Positions 27,052-35,709 of a DNA stretch of 64,000 nt are shown here, in pieces. Origin of the DNA: Dokdonia donghaensis DSW-1 (lineage in GTDB: Bacteria > Bacteroidota > Bacteroidia > Flavobacteriales > Flavobacteriaceae); contig NZ_CP015125.1 of assembly GCF_001653755.1 (NCBI RefSeq), positions 2,799,501 to 2,863,500 of the forward strand, given 5' to 3'. Numbering within the stretch: position 1 is the stretch's first letter; each line of letters starts with the position of its first letter. The position numbers were made by a program, and so were the translations under genes. The notes beneath the pieces are model-generated. The model saw only the letters and a program-made list of their open reading frames with translations. It was not told the DNA's origin and ran no database searches.

Positions 27052-28934
27052 ACGTCTTCTACATCACTAGCAGTATCTCCGCCAGCATCTGGTCCAGCTT
27101 GTGCATCTGGTCCTGGTTGCCCAGCAGCATCTGCTTGTGCTTTGTACATCTCTTCAGATGCAACTTTCCAAGCTTCGTTGATTTTATCTAGTGCTGGAGT
27201 AATCGCGTCTACAGACTTAGTCTCGTAAGCTGCTTTAAGCTCTGCAAGTGCATCTTCGATAGGCTTCTTCTTATCGTCAGATAATTTATCACCAAACTCA
27301 GTAAGTTGTTTTTCCGTTTGGAAAATCATACCATCTGCCTCGTTTATCTTATCTGCAGTTTCTTTTGCTTTTTTATCAGACTCTGCATTTGCTTCTGCCT
27401 CTGCTTTCATCTTTGCAATTTCTTCTTCAGATAGTCCAGAAGATGCCTCGATACGGATATCTTGAGATTTTCCAGTTGCTTTATCTACTGCACTTACTTT
27501 GATGATACCATTTGCATCAATATCAAAAGTTACTTCAATTTGTGGTACACCTCTTTGTGCTGGTGGAATATCAGTTAACTGGAAACGACCTATCGTTTTG
27601 TTATCTGCTGCCATAGGGCGCTCACCTTGTAGTACGTGTATATCTACACTAGGCTGATTATCTGCCGCCGTAGAGAATACTTGTGACTTCTTAGTAGGTA
27701 TTGTTGTATTTGCTTCTATAAGTTTTGTAAATACATTACCCATAGTCTCAATACCTAATGAAAGTGGTGTTACGTCTAGTAGTAATACATCTTTTACATC
27801 TCCAGTAAGTACTCCTCCTTGTATTGCTGCTCCTACGGCAACAACCTCATCTGGGTTTACTCCTTTTGACGGTGCTTTACCAAAGAACTTCTCTACCGCT
27901 GCCTGTACTGCAGGGATACGAGTAGATCCTCCTACAAGAATAATCTCATCGATATCTCCTGTACTTAATCCAGCAGATTTAAGCGCTGTCTGGCAAGGCT
28001 CTATTGTTCTTTTTACTAGGTCGTCTATTAACGCTTCAAACTTTGCACGGCTTAAAGTACGTACTAAGTGCTTAGGCCCAGAAGCCGTTGCAGTTACATA
28101 AGGAAGGTTAATTTCTGTCTGTGTAGAAGAAGAAAGCTCAATCTTAGCCTTTTCTGCAGCTTCCTTAAGACGTTGTAAAGCCATTGGGTCTTTACGAAGG
28201 TCCATATCCTCATCTGCAATAAATTCTTCTGCTAGCCAGTTTATGATTTTTTGATCTACGTCATCACCACCTAGGTGTGTATCACCATCTGTAGATAATA
28301 CTTCAAAAACGCCATCTCCTAGTTCTAGTATAGATACATCGTGCGTTCCTCCTCCAAAGTCAAAAACAACGATTTTTTGATCTGTATCTTTTTTATCAAG
28401 ACCATAAGCAAGTGCTGCTGCTGTAGGCTCATTGATAATACGCTCTACTTTAAGACCCGCTATCTCTCCAGCCTCTTTTGTAGCTTGACGTTGAGAATCA
28501 TTAAAGTATGCTGGAACTGTAATTACAGCTCTTGTTACATCTTGTCCTAAATAATCTTCTGCAGTTTTCTTCATTTTTTGAAGAGTCATTGCAGATAATT
28601 CTTGAGGTGTATATAAACGGCCATCTATGTCTACTCGTGGTGTATCATTGTCACCTTTTACTACTTTATATGCTGCACGCTCTGCCTCTTTGCTAGATTC
28701 AGAAAACTTGTTACCCATAAAACGCTTTACAGAAGCGATAGTCTTTGTAGGGTTTGTTACAGCTTGTCTTTTTGCAGGGTCTCCTACTTTAATCTCACCA
28801 CCTTCTACAAAGGCAATGACAGATGGAGTAGTTCTCTTACCTTCTGCATTAGGGATTACCGTAGGCTCGTTACCTTCCATTACAGCAACGCACGAGTTGG
28901 TAGTACCCAAGTCAATTCCTATTATTTTACTCAT
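27030..28934 (-). CDS. dnaK: Hsp70 chaperone DnaK
   Basis: A 634-residue cytosolic chaperone of normal length. It opens with KIIGIDLGTTNSCVAVMEG (ATPase phosphate loop). FDFGGGTHDVSILELGDGVFEV and LVGGSTRIPAVQ (ATPase), the substrate-binding domain with EVTFDIDANGIIKVSA, and the acidic C-terminal tail ending DVEDVDFEEVK are all present. DnaK binds exposed hydrophobic peptides and refolds them with DnaJ and GrpE. Neither partner is adjacent. I see no CIRCE element upstream. Its 3' end is duplicated downstream in a 47-base tandem repeat. Confidence 0.98.
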   Translation of the reverse strand: MSKIIGIDLGTTNSCVAVMEGNEPTVIPNAEGKRTTPSVIAFVEGGEIKVGDPAKRQAVTNPTKTIASVKRFMGNKFSESSKEAERAAYKVVKGDNDTPRVDIDGRLYTPQELSAMTLQKMKKTAEDYLGQDVTRAVITVPAYFNDSQRQATKEAGEIAGLKVERIINEPTAAALAYGLDKKDTDQKIVVFDFGGGTHDVSILELGDGVFEVLSTDGDTHLGGDDVDQKIINWLAEEFIADEDMDLRKDPMALQRLKEAAEKAKIELSSSTQTEINLPYVTATASGPKHLVRTLSRAKFEALIDDLVKRTIEPCQTALKSAGLSTGDIDEIILVGGSTRIPAVQAAVEKFFGKAPSKGVNPDEVVAVGAAIQGGVLTGDVKDVLLLDVTPLSLGIETMGNVFTKLIEANTTIPTKKSQVFSTAADNQPSVDIHVLQGERPMAADNKTIGRFQLTDIPPAQRGVPQIEVTFDIDANGIIKVSAVDKATGKSQDIRIEASSGLSEEEIAKMKAEAEANAESDKKAKETADKINEADGMIFQTEKQLTEFGDKLSDDKKKPIEDALAELKAAYETKSVDAITPALDKINEAWKVASEEMYKAQADAAGQPGPDAQAGPDAGGDTASDVEDVDFEEVK

Positions 28935-29048
28935 TATATATGTATTTAAGTGTTATTTAATTTTTTCAACACTCACAAATAGACAAGGAGTATGCCATCG
29001 GTCAAAGTATGACAAGGTGTCATTATTAAATAATAAAGGTTTTAATTA

Positions 29049-29064
29049 CGCTTTCGCGAAAGCG
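29049..29064. repeat. Dispersed 16-base palindrome
   Basis: Exact CGCTTTCGCGAAAGCG within TTACGC...GCGTAA, intergenic between divergent genes. Confidence 0.9.
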
Positions 29065-29199
29065 TAAAAACACATAGCACCACCCACTACTCTAATCGCC
29101 CAACTATTAACCATCACAATGCAAACATCTTACAAACAACTACGAAAAGGGATTTCATATAATTTGAAATAATTTTAACGTAACTTTTGTTTAATAGTA

Positions 29200-29230
29200 T
29201 TGCCGCAAGGTTAAACATAATGTATCTTTA
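29200..29230 (+). promoter_or_regulatory. Bacteroidota-type promoter for TetR-family gene
   Basis: TTG (29200-29202), a 20-base spacer, then TATCTTTA (29223-29230), seven of eight matches to the -7 element TAnnTTTG. It predicts an RNA start just before the ATG at 29249, with a very short leader. Confidence 0.55.
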
Positions 29231-29248
29231 CATCAAACAACGAATATT

Positions 29249-29941
29249 ATGGCAACTGTAAAGAAAACGACTAAAAAGACTACTGCCAAGAAGAAGACAG
29301 TAAACGCACAAATGCTCATTACAGCATATATGGAGTATGTGCTAGAACACGGAGAAGAACCAAAAACGATTTACAAATTTTGTAAAGAGCACAATATAGA
29401 AGAAGCAGAGTTTTATAAATATTTTGGATCATTTCAAAATCTAAAAGCTGGTATATGGAATGCTTTCCACACAAATACCGTGGGTGTGCTTCACAAAAAC
29501 AGTGATTTTGAGTCGTACACCAATAAAGACAAAATGCTCTCATACTTTTTTACAATGTTTGAGATGCTTACTGCAAATAGAAGTTATGTGCTTGTCGCAC
29601 TAGACCAGCATAAAAATATGCTTAAGAATATGAGCCAGCTCAAGGAGTTGAGAGGTCACCTTACCTCTTTTGCAGCAGATCTTATAGAGGCAGGTAATGA
29701 TGAGAAGAATTATAAGATTACAAAAAATCCTGTACGACTTTTTAAAGAAGGAGCTTGGGTACAGTTTTTATTCTTACTTAAATACTGGATGGAAGATAAC
29801 TCTCCTGCCTTCGAAAAAACAGATGTAGCGATTGAGAAATCTATAAATGCAATTTTTGACATTTTTGAAACCACACCGCTAGAAAGCATTATAGACTTTG
29901 GAAAATTTCTTTTTAAAGAAAATTTTACAATGGCAAAGTAG
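29249..29941 (+). CDS. TetR/AcrR-like regulator
   Basis: A 230-residue protein. A Lys-rich N-terminus (VKKTTKKTTAKKKT) precedes a helix-turn-helix of the TetR type (EPKTIYKFCKEHNIEEAEFYKYFGSFQNLKAGIW). The rest is all-helical and would hold the ligand-binding and dimer interface. Ligand unknown. The ABC1-kinase gene follows 67 bases downstream on the same strand; TetR-ABC1 pairs are seen in flavobacteria, so the two are probably functionally linked. Confidence 0.75.
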   Translation: MATVKKTTKKTTAKKKTVNAQMLITAYMEYVLEHGEEPKTIYKFCKEHNIEEAEFYKYFGSFQNLKAGIWNAFHTNTVGVLHKNSDFESYTNKDKMLSYFFTMFEMLTANRSYVLVALDQHKNMLKNMSQLKELRGHLTSFAADLIEAGNDEKNYKITKNPVRLFKEGAWVQFLFLLKYWMEDNSPAFEKTDVAIEKSINAIFDIFETTPLESIIDFGKFLFKENFTMAK

Positions 29942-30007
29942 TACTATAAGTACGCACGAGGTTTTACCTCAACTCAACAAGATAACAAGCCCTATGGGCA
30001 TCAATAT

Positions 30008-31333
30008 ATGAAAACAATAGACCACATACCTACTAATAAACTCCAGAGAGCCTCAAAGCTTGTAAAGACTGGCGTAAAGGTGGGTGCAAACTATGCAAAA
30101 TATTACGGTAAGAAGGTCGTTAACCCATCGCTCACAAAAGAGCAACTTAATGAAGATAATGCCGAAGATATTTATGATGGCTTAAAAAGTCTAAAAGGTA
30201 GCGCACTTAAGGTGGCGCAAATGCTTAGTATGGAGAAAAACATTATGCCTAAGGCATATGTTGAAAAATTCTCTCTATCACAATTTAGTGTTCCTCCCCT
30301 ATCTCCACCTTTAGTGCGTAAAACCTTTAAAAAATATTTGGGTAAATACCCAGAAGATCTCTATGATACGTTTGCGGCTCAGAGTGTTAACGCGGCCAGT
30401 ATAGGCCAAGTGCACCAGGCGACATTAAATGGGAAAAAACTTGCTGTGAAAATCCAATATCCGGGAGTCGCAGACAGTATCAGTAGTGATCTTGCTCTGG
30501 TAAAACCTATTGCAAAGAAGATGTTTAATCTTCAAGGCGAGGGTAAAGAGAAATTTTTTAAAGAGGTAGAAGATAAACTACTAGAAGAGACAGATTACAA
30601 TCTAGAGCTAGCACAAAGTATCGCAATGACAGAAGACTGTGCTACCATACCTAATCTTGTATTCCCAAGGTACTATCCAGACCTATCTAGTGAGCGTATA
30701 CTTACTATGGACTGGATGGATGGCGAACACTTAAGTGAGTTTGTAGCACATAACACAGATCAAAAAGCGGCAAACAAACTGGGACAAGCACTATGGGATT
30801 TTTATATGTACCAGATGCATATTTTAAAGCGCATACACGCAGATCCTCACCCAGGTAACTTTATGGTAGATAAAGACCATAATCTTATTGCCATAGACTT
30901 TGGTTGTATCAAGCACGTACCGCAAGACTTTTACATACCTTACTTTGACCTTGCTGAACCGTCAAATATAAATGACCCTAATATTTTTAAGCAAAAATTA
31001 TATGAGCTAGAAATATTACGAGATGATGATGATGCAGAAACAGTAAAGTTCTTCTCGGCACTATTTCACGAGATGCTCAGTCTCTTCACACAGCCTATGC
31101 ATCAAGAAGAATTTGATTTTAGAGACAGCACATTTTTTGATCAAATTGCCGTACTAAGCGAGAAGTATAGTAAGGATACAGAAATACGTAAGATGAATGG
31201 TAATAGAGGTAGTAAACACTTCTTATATATAAACAGAACATTTTTTGGACTTTATAACTTGATGCACGATCTCAAGGCTCAAATAAAGGTCAATAATTTT
31301 AAGAACTATGTACCCACAGACTCTGTGGCATAA
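30008..31333 (+). CDS. ABC1/AarF/UbiB-family atypical kinase
   Basis: A 441-residue protein-kinase-like protein. Family motifs are the N-terminal KxGQ-type region (GSALKVAQMLSMEKNIMPKAYVEKFS), AASIGQVHQATL (modified nucleotide loop), KLAVKIQYPG (the VAIK lysine), HADPHPGNFMV (catalytic loop) and AIDFGCIKHV (metal-binding DFG). UbiB-type proteins support quinone or lipid metabolism through ATPase activity; the substrate here is unknown. It is downstream of a TetR-like gene and ends before a strong terminator. Confidence 0.88.
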   Translation: MKTIDHIPTNKLQRASKLVKTGVKVGANYAKYYGKKVVNPSLTKEQLNEDNAEDIYDGLKSLKGSALKVAQMLSMEKNIMPKAYVEKFSLSQFSVPPLSPPLVRKTFKKYLGKYPEDLYDTFAAQSVNAASIGQVHQATLNGKKLAVKIQYPGVADSISSDLALVKPIAKKMFNLQGEGKEKFFKEVEDKLLEETDYNLELAQSIAMTEDCATIPNLVFPRYYPDLSSERILTMDWMDGEHLSEFVAHNTDQKAANKLGQALWDFYMYQMHILKRIHADPHPGNFMVDKDHNLIAIDFGCIKHVPQDFYIPYFDLAEPSNINDPNIFKQKLYELEILRDDDDAETVKFFSALFHEMLSLFTQPMHQEEFDFRDSTFFDQIAVLSEKYSKDTEIRKMNGNRGSKHFLYINRTFFGLYNLMHDLKAQIKVNNFKNYVPTDSVA

Positions 31334-31387
31334 AGGTTAATAATTGTGTTACTTTTTGTGACATGTTATTGGTTAGGTTGTTTTTTG

Positions 31388-31418
31388 AAAAGAGCGCTTT
31401 TAGTCGGGCGCTCTTTTT
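31388..31418 (+). terminator. Rho-independent terminator
   Basis: AAAAGAGCGC (31388-31397) pairs with GCGCTCTTTTT (31408-31418) around a 10-base loop. Confidence 0.85.
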
Positions 31419-31517
31419 GTGCTTATATGTCATTCATACTGTGCGTGCATACTAAAATTATGAGAGACACTTTATCTACCCCGTAAGATAAAGTATATTT
31501 ACACGCTGAGAGTTTTA

Positions 31518-31533
31518 CGCTTTCGCGAAAGCG
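31518..31533. repeat. Dispersed 16-base palindrome
   Basis: Exact CGCTTTCGCGAAAGCG, 33 bases upstream of the KAS III start codon. Confidence 0.9.
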
Positions 31534-31566
31534 TAATTACCCTCATACAATTTTCAAACACAGCTT

Positions 31567-32574
31567 ATGTATAATTCCAAAATTACCGGACTAGGTAAAT
31601 ACGTCCCAGAAAATGTGGTGACAAATGATGATCTATCAAAACTGATGGATACTAATGATGAGTGGATACAAGAACGCACCGGAATAAAAGAGCGTAGACA
31701 TATCAAAAAAGGAGATGGAAACTCGACTGCAAAGATGGGTGTAAAAGCAGCAACCATCGCCATAGAGCGTGCAGGCCTTACTAATAAGGATATAGATATG
31801 ATAGTCTTTGCGACACTTAGCCCAGACTATTACTTCCCTGGCTGTGGTGTGCAAGTACAGCACTTAATGGGTATGGAAACCGTGCCTGCGCTAGATGTAA
31901 GAAACCAGTGTTCTGGATTTATCTACGCACTTGCAACGGCAGACCAGTTTATAAAATCTGGTATGTATAAAAATGTACTAGTAATAGGATCTGAAAATCA
32001 TAGTGGAGGTTTAGATTTTACCACTAGAGGACGTAGTGTTTCTGTCATTTTTGGTGATGGTGCAGGCGCTGCAGTACTTTCTAGAGAAGAAGATACTACA
32101 AAGGGTGTACTATCTTCTCACCTACACAGTGAGGGTGAGCACGCTCTAGAGCTATCTCTTAAAGGGCCTAGCACAGAGCAGTGGGTACCAGAACTTATTG
32201 AAACTAACCCACAAGAAGATATCCCGTATTACCCATATATGAATGGACAGTTTGTATTTAAAAACGCCGTAGTGCGCTTCTCTGAAGTGATTATGGAAGG
32301 TTTACAAAAAAACAAACTTGATGTAAGTGATATCGATATGCTTATACCGCATCAAGCAAACTTGCGTATCTCACAATTTGTACAGAAAAAGTTTAAGCTT
32401 AGTGATGAGAAGGTATATAATAACATCGAGAAGTACGGAAACACAACAGCTGCTTCTATCCCTATTGCACTTACAGAAGCTTGGGAAGACGGCAAAATAA
32501 AAGAAGGAGATACTGTAGTGCTAGCTGCCTTTGGTAGTGGGTTTACGTGGGCCAGCTCTATTATAAAGTGGTAG
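31567..32574 (+). CDS. fabH: 3-oxoacyl-ACP synthase III (KAS III / FabH-like)
   Basis: A 335-residue condensing enzyme. The catalytic Cys is in LDVRNQCSGFIYAL, the His in DMLIPHQANLRI and the Asn in EKYGNTTAASIP, giving the Cys-His-Asn triad of FabH. Start MYNSKITGLGKYVPENVV is standard. FabH starts fatty-acid synthesis by joining acyl-CoA to malonyl-ACP. Bacteroidota often have several paralogues, and the isolated position (no fab neighbours) leaves open a role with a non-standard acyl starter. Confidence 0.88.
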   Translation: MYNSKITGLGKYVPENVVTNDDLSKLMDTNDEWIQERTGIKERRHIKKGDGNSTAKMGVKAATIAIERAGLTNKDIDMIVFATLSPDYYFPGCGVQVQHLMGMETVPALDVRNQCSGFIYALATADQFIKSGMYKNVLVIGSENHSGGLDFTTRGRSVSVIFGDGAGAAVLSREEDTTKGVLSSHLHSEGEHALELSLKGPSTEQWVPELIETNPQEDIPYYPYMNGQFVFKNAVVRFSEVIMEGLQKNKLDVSDIDMLIPHQANLRISQFVQKKFKLSDEKVYNNIEKYGNTTAASIPIALTEAWEDGKIKEGDTVVLAAFGSGFTWASSIIKW

Positions 32575-32599
32575 TATAACTCGTATTGAGATGTTTATA

Positions 32600-32642
32600 A
32601 AAAAAGTCCGCAGTAGTATGATACTACTGCGGACATTCTTTT
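32600..32642. terminator. Bidirectional terminator between convergent genes
   Basis: GTCCGCAGTAGTAT (32606-32619) pairs with ATACTACTGCGGAC (32620-32633), an almost loopless perfect hairpin, flanked by A and T runs. Confidence 0.85.
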
Positions 32643-32658
32643 TGTGATAGGTCTACTA

Positions 32659-33189
32659 TTATTTCCAGCCTTTCTCTTTCACTAGGTTTGCAATGTGCAT
32701 ATAGTGATGCATACTGTGCCAGGCATATTGCCCTACATTTTGTTTCAGGTTATAGGTTTTATCACCTGCAGGATGAATAAATGTTTTAGACAGTTGCTCA
32801 TCTGTAAGCGTTCTTAATAATCGTACCAGTTTATAATGTACCACCTCAAGGTGACGTAGTGACCACTCTACTGGCATCCCTTCTAGATCTGGGAGTGCCG
32901 TCCACGCATTTTCATCGTAGGGTTTTATTACTGGGTTTTCTTCAGTGAGTGCCCATTTAAAACGCGTATAGCTGTTGTGATGACTATCTGCTAGATGATG
33001 TACTACTTGTCTCACGTTCCATCCTTCTGGTCTGTAAGGCGTGTTTAACTGCTCATCACTCATCTCGCTTGTCATATCTCGTAACTGAGCTGGCATTACT
33101 TCTAGAATGTTAATCCACTCTGTAAGCTTCTCGTTTGAGATATCTGTGGGCATCGAATATTTTCCTATTGGGTATCTTAACTTTTCCAT
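32659..33189 (-). CDS. YfiT/DinB-superfamily putative metal-dependent hydrolase or thiol transferase
   Basis: A 176-residue four-helix-bundle protein. It opens EKLRYPIGKYSMP and contains WNVRQVVHHLADSHHNSYTRFKWALTEENPVIKPYDENAW and QYAWHSMHHYMHI, with conserved His residues that would bind one divalent metal. This is the signature of YfiT/BstA, which transfers bacillithiol to electrophiles in Bacillus. Bacteroidota members keep the fold; thiol substrate unproven. Single-gene unit. Confidence 0.88.
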   Translation of the reverse strand: MEKLRYPIGKYSMPTDISNEKLTEWINILEVMPAQLRDMTSEMSDEQLNTPYRPEGWNVRQVVHHLADSHHNSYTRFKWALTEENPVIKPYDENAWTALPDLEGMPVEWSLRHLEVVHYKLVRLLRTLTDEQLSKTFIHPAGDKTYNLKQNVGQYAWHSMHHYMHIANLVKEKGWK

Positions 33190-33290
33190 AGTCTCAAAAA
33201 TAGAAAAGTCTCTGCGCCTTTACACATAATTGTTATCACACCTTATTAACAACCACGAGACTATGTGCTTACAGAACCTATTAAAACAAA

Positions 33291-33319
33291 AAAAGGTCTG
33301 GCATAACACCAGACCTTTT
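33291..33319 (-). terminator. Rho-independent terminator of the immunophilin gene
   Basis: AAAAGGTCTGG (33291-33301) pairs with CCAGACCTTTT (33309-33319), 7-base loop; T-rich on the minus strand. Confidence 0.85.
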
Positions 33320-33340
33320 AAAACTATATAATTGTACTCC

Positions 33341-34273
33341 TTACTTTACAGCAACAAGCTCTACATCAAATACGAGTGTAGCGTTAGGTGGTATTACACC
33401 ACCAGCTCCTGCACTACCGTAAGCAAGATCTGAAGGAATTACTAAACGTGCTTTATCTCCTACATTTAATAAAGCGATACCTTCATCCCATCCTGGGATT
33501 ACTTGACCTACTCCTAGTTGAAAATCTATAGGTTGGTTTCTTTTAAAAGAACTATCAAAAACAGTTCCGTCAGGAAGTGCTCCTTTATAGTGTACAGAAA
33601 CTGTTTTACCTTTTTCTGCTTTTACACCATCTCCTTTTTGAATAATCTGGTAGCGTAGTCCGCTATCAGTAGTATCAAATCCTGTTGCTAGTGCTTCTAT
33701 CTCTGCTGCTTGTGCTGCTCTCTCTTCTTCTATACGCTTAGCTCTAGATCCTTCAAAGGTTCTAAATGCTTCTACCGCGTTCCAAGCCTCTGCCTCTGCT
33801 CCTACACGTATGATTTCGATTTTTTCCATCTCATCACCTTGTGCTACGCTATTTACTACGTCTTGCCCTTCTACTACGTTTCCAAAAACAGTGTGCTTAC
33901 CGTCTAACCAATCTGTAGGGATGTGTGTTATGAAAAATTGGGTTCCATTAGTTCCTGGTCCAGCATTTGCCATAGATAATTTACCTGGAGCATCGTGCTT
34001 AAGGTCTGGGTGAATCTCATCGTCAAATTTGTATCCTCCATCACCAGTTCCAGTTCCCAGTGGGCAACCTCCTTGGATCATAAAATCAGGAATGACACGG
34101 TGAAATTTTAATCCGTCATAATAAGGTGTTCCTTGAGGTTTTTGAGAGTTCTCTAGGTTTCCTTCTGCTAGGGCAACAAAGTTTCCTACTGTTCCAGGAG
34201 TTTTTTCGTGCTCAAGCTTAAGTGTTATTTCGCCCTTTGGCGTATGAATTTTTGCGTAAATACCGTCTTGCAT
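33341..34273 (-). CDS. Dual peptidyl-prolyl isomerase: cyclophilin-FKBP fusion
   Basis: A 310-residue fusion of two unrelated proline isomerases. Residues 1-155 are cyclophilin (KTPGTVGNFVALAEG, YYDGLKFHRVIPDFMIQGG, NGTQFFITHIPTDWLDGKHTVFG). A charged helical linker follows (GSRAKRIEEERAAQAAEIEALA). The last about 110 residues are FKBP (VSVHYKGALPDGTVFDSS, GVGQVIPGWDEGIALLNVGDKARLVIPS, GVIPPNATLVFDVELV). No signal peptide is visible, so it should act on cytosolic proteins. Such dual-family immunophilins are rare but have been reported from flavobacteria. Key active-site residues of both halves look intact. Confidence 0.93.
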   Translation of the reverse strand: MQDGIYAKIHTPKGEITLKLEHEKTPGTVGNFVALAEGNLENSQKPQGTPYYDGLKFHRVIPDFMIQGGCPLGTGTGDGGYKFDDEIHPDLKHDAPGKLSMANAGPGTNGTQFFITHIPTDWLDGKHTVFGNVVEGQDVVNSVAQGDEMEKIEIIRVGAEAEAWNAVEAFRTFEGSRAKRIEEERAAQAAEIEALATGFDTTDSGLRYQIIQKGDGVKAEKGKTVSVHYKGALPDGTVFDSSFKRNQPIDFQLGVGQVIPGWDEGIALLNVGDKARLVIPSDLAYGSAGAGGVIPPNATLVFDVELVAVK

Positions 34274-34397
34274 TATCCTTGTTTTTAATGAGGTGCAAAG
34301 ATACTATTTACCTTTGGGAAGGCAAATGAGCAGGTTTAAAAATATATTAAGTTTAATATAATCTTAGCACTTAGCTTAAATGCTGATATTCTTATAA

Positions 34398-34889
34398 TTA
34401 CCTAGCAACCTCTATAACTTCAAGATTCTCGATGCGACCCTCGTGTACGGTAAACCTGAGCATTGTGCGCACTTTATGAAAACCGTGCTTTCCTATTGCA
34501 CCCGGATTCATATGTAATAGTCCCAGTTTTTTATCTGGCATTAACTTTAAGATATGACTATGCCCGCATATAAACAGTTTAGGCGGTCGTGCATAAATTT
34601 CTTCCCTTATAGCCGGCGAGTATCTACCCGGGTAACCTCCTATATGAGTAATAAGGACTTCTACGCCTTCACATATAAACCTATTGTTAAGCGGGAATTC
34701 TTGTCGTGCTTCTGTGGTATCTATATTGCCATAAACGGCTCGTAGCGGCTTTAATTTTTTAAGCGTGTCTGTTACTTTTAGATCACCTATATCACCTGCG
34801 TGCCAGACCTCGTCTGCCCATTTTACGTGGCCTATAATGTGGTCATCTATATAACTATGTGTATCGCTAAGGAGGAGGATTTTTTTCAT
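34398..34889 (-). CDS. YfcE/MJ0936-type metallophosphoesterase
   Basis: A 163-residue calcineurin-like phosphodiesterase. The start at 34889 gives MKKILLLSDTHSYIDDHI; a longer frame to 34937 would read through the dispersed palindrome and the divergent promoter and is rejected. Metal ligands are visible: DTH, HAGDIGD, YGNID, THIGGYP and CGHSH. These enzymes hydrolyse phosphodiesters in vitro; the natural substrate is uncertain. Divergent from truA across a compact promoter. Confidence 0.9.
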   Translation of the reverse strand: MKKILLLSDTHSYIDDHIIGHVKWADEVWHAGDIGDLKVTDTLKKLKPLRAVYGNIDTTEARQEFPLNNRFICEGVEVLITHIGGYPGRYSPAIREEIYARPPKLFICGHSHILKLMPDKKLGLLHMNPGAIGKHGFHKVRTMLRFTVHEGRIENLEVIEVAR

Positions 34890-34920
34890 TTGAGTGCGCT
34901 TTCGCGAAAGCGTATATTTG
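34889..34920 (+). promoter_or_regulatory. truA promoter with a palindrome as its spacer
   Basis: TTTG (34889-34892), 20-base spacer, TATATTTG (34913-34920): a full match to the Bacteroidota consensus. The dispersed palindrome at 34897-34912 fills most of the spacer and ends exactly at the -7 element. The placement shows that truA must start at 34939 and not upstream. Confidence 0.7.
34897..34912. repeat. Dispersed 16-base palindrome in promoter spacer
   Basis: Exact CGCTTTCGCGAAAGCG between the -33 and -7 elements of truA. Confidence 0.9.
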
Positions 34921-34938
34921 CTACAAAAATACAACACG

Positions 34939-35709
34939 GTGCGCTATTTTATTGAGCTTTCTTATTTTGGAAAAGACTACCACGGCTGGCAGCGGCAACC
35001 TAATGCTGTTACCGTGCAAGAAACCATAGAAAAAGCACTGAGTACCATTTTGAGAAAACCTGTACTCATAATGGGTGCAGGACGTACAGATGCTGGAGTG
35101 CACGCCACACAGATGTATGCCCACTTTGACTGGAACGATGATTTAAGTCTTGATAATAAATTAAAAAATCTCACCTATAAACTCAATAGGTTTTTGCCTC
35201 CAGACATTGCCATACATCGCATTTTTAATGTGAGTGATGAGGCTCATACACGTTTTGACGCGACGTCGAGATCTTATCTTTATCGCATTGCAAAACGTAA
35301 AAACCCTTTTAGTACAGAGCAAGCACACGCTATAGCATATGATATAGATCTAAATCTAATGAATGAAGCAGCGGCAGTGTTACTAGATTATTCAGATTTT
35401 GAATGTTTTTCTAAATCAAAGACAGAGGTCAACACGTATCTTTGTGATATTACTAGAGCACAGTGGCTAGAAACCGAAGATGAGTATCATTTCCATATTA
35501 CAGCAAACCGATTTTTACGTAATATGGTACGTGCTATTGTAGGTACATTACTAGAGGTAGGACAAGGCAAAAAACCTGTCTCGTGGATACACGAGGTAGT
35601 AAAAGGTAAGAGTAGATCGCAAGCAGGGTCTTCTGTACCGGGACACGGCTTATATTTAACAGAGATTATATATCCAGAAACAATTTATATAAACAATGGG
35701 AGAGACTAA
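34939..35709 (+). CDS. truA: tRNA pseudouridine synthase A
   Basis: A 256-residue enzyme that converts U38-U40 of the tRNA anticodon stem to pseudouridine. The start is a GTG at 34939 (MRYFIELSYFGKDYHGWQ); an upstream GTG at 34894 would lie inside the promoter. The catalytic Asp is in GAGRTDAGVHA. FDATSRSYLYRI and NRFLRNMVRAIVGTLLEVGQGK are further family motifs. It overlaps the ABC transporter gene by 14 bases, so the two are translationally coupled. Confidence 0.93.
   Translation: MRYFIELSYFGKDYHGWQRQPNAVTVQETIEKALSTILRKPVLIMGAGRTDAGVHATQMYAHFDWNDDLSLDNKLKNLTYKLNRFLPPDIAIHRIFNVSDEAHTRFDATSRSYLYRIAKRKNPFSTEQAHAIAYDIDLNLMNEAAAVLLDYSDFECFSKSKTEVNTYLCDITRAQWLETEDEYHFHITANRFLRNMVRAIVGTLLEVGQGKKPVSWIHEVVKGKSRSQAGSSVPGHGLYLTEIIYPETIYINNGRD

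Larger units (their letters stand above)
28935..29248. promoter_or_regulatory. Divergent control region dnaK / TetR-type gene
   Basis: 314 bases with no gene, containing a dispersed palindrome at 29049-29064 and the promoter of the TetR-type gene at 29200-29230. I could not pick a confident dnaK promoter. Confidence 0.5.

Noticed and set aside
28935..29040. CIRCE heat-shock operator before dnaK
   Set aside because: No TTAGCACTC-N9-GAGTGCTAA or close match is present.
34894..34938. Upstream GTG start for truA
   Set aside because: It lies inside the -33/-7 promoter spacer and would translate the palindrome; family alignment begins at the GTG at 34939.
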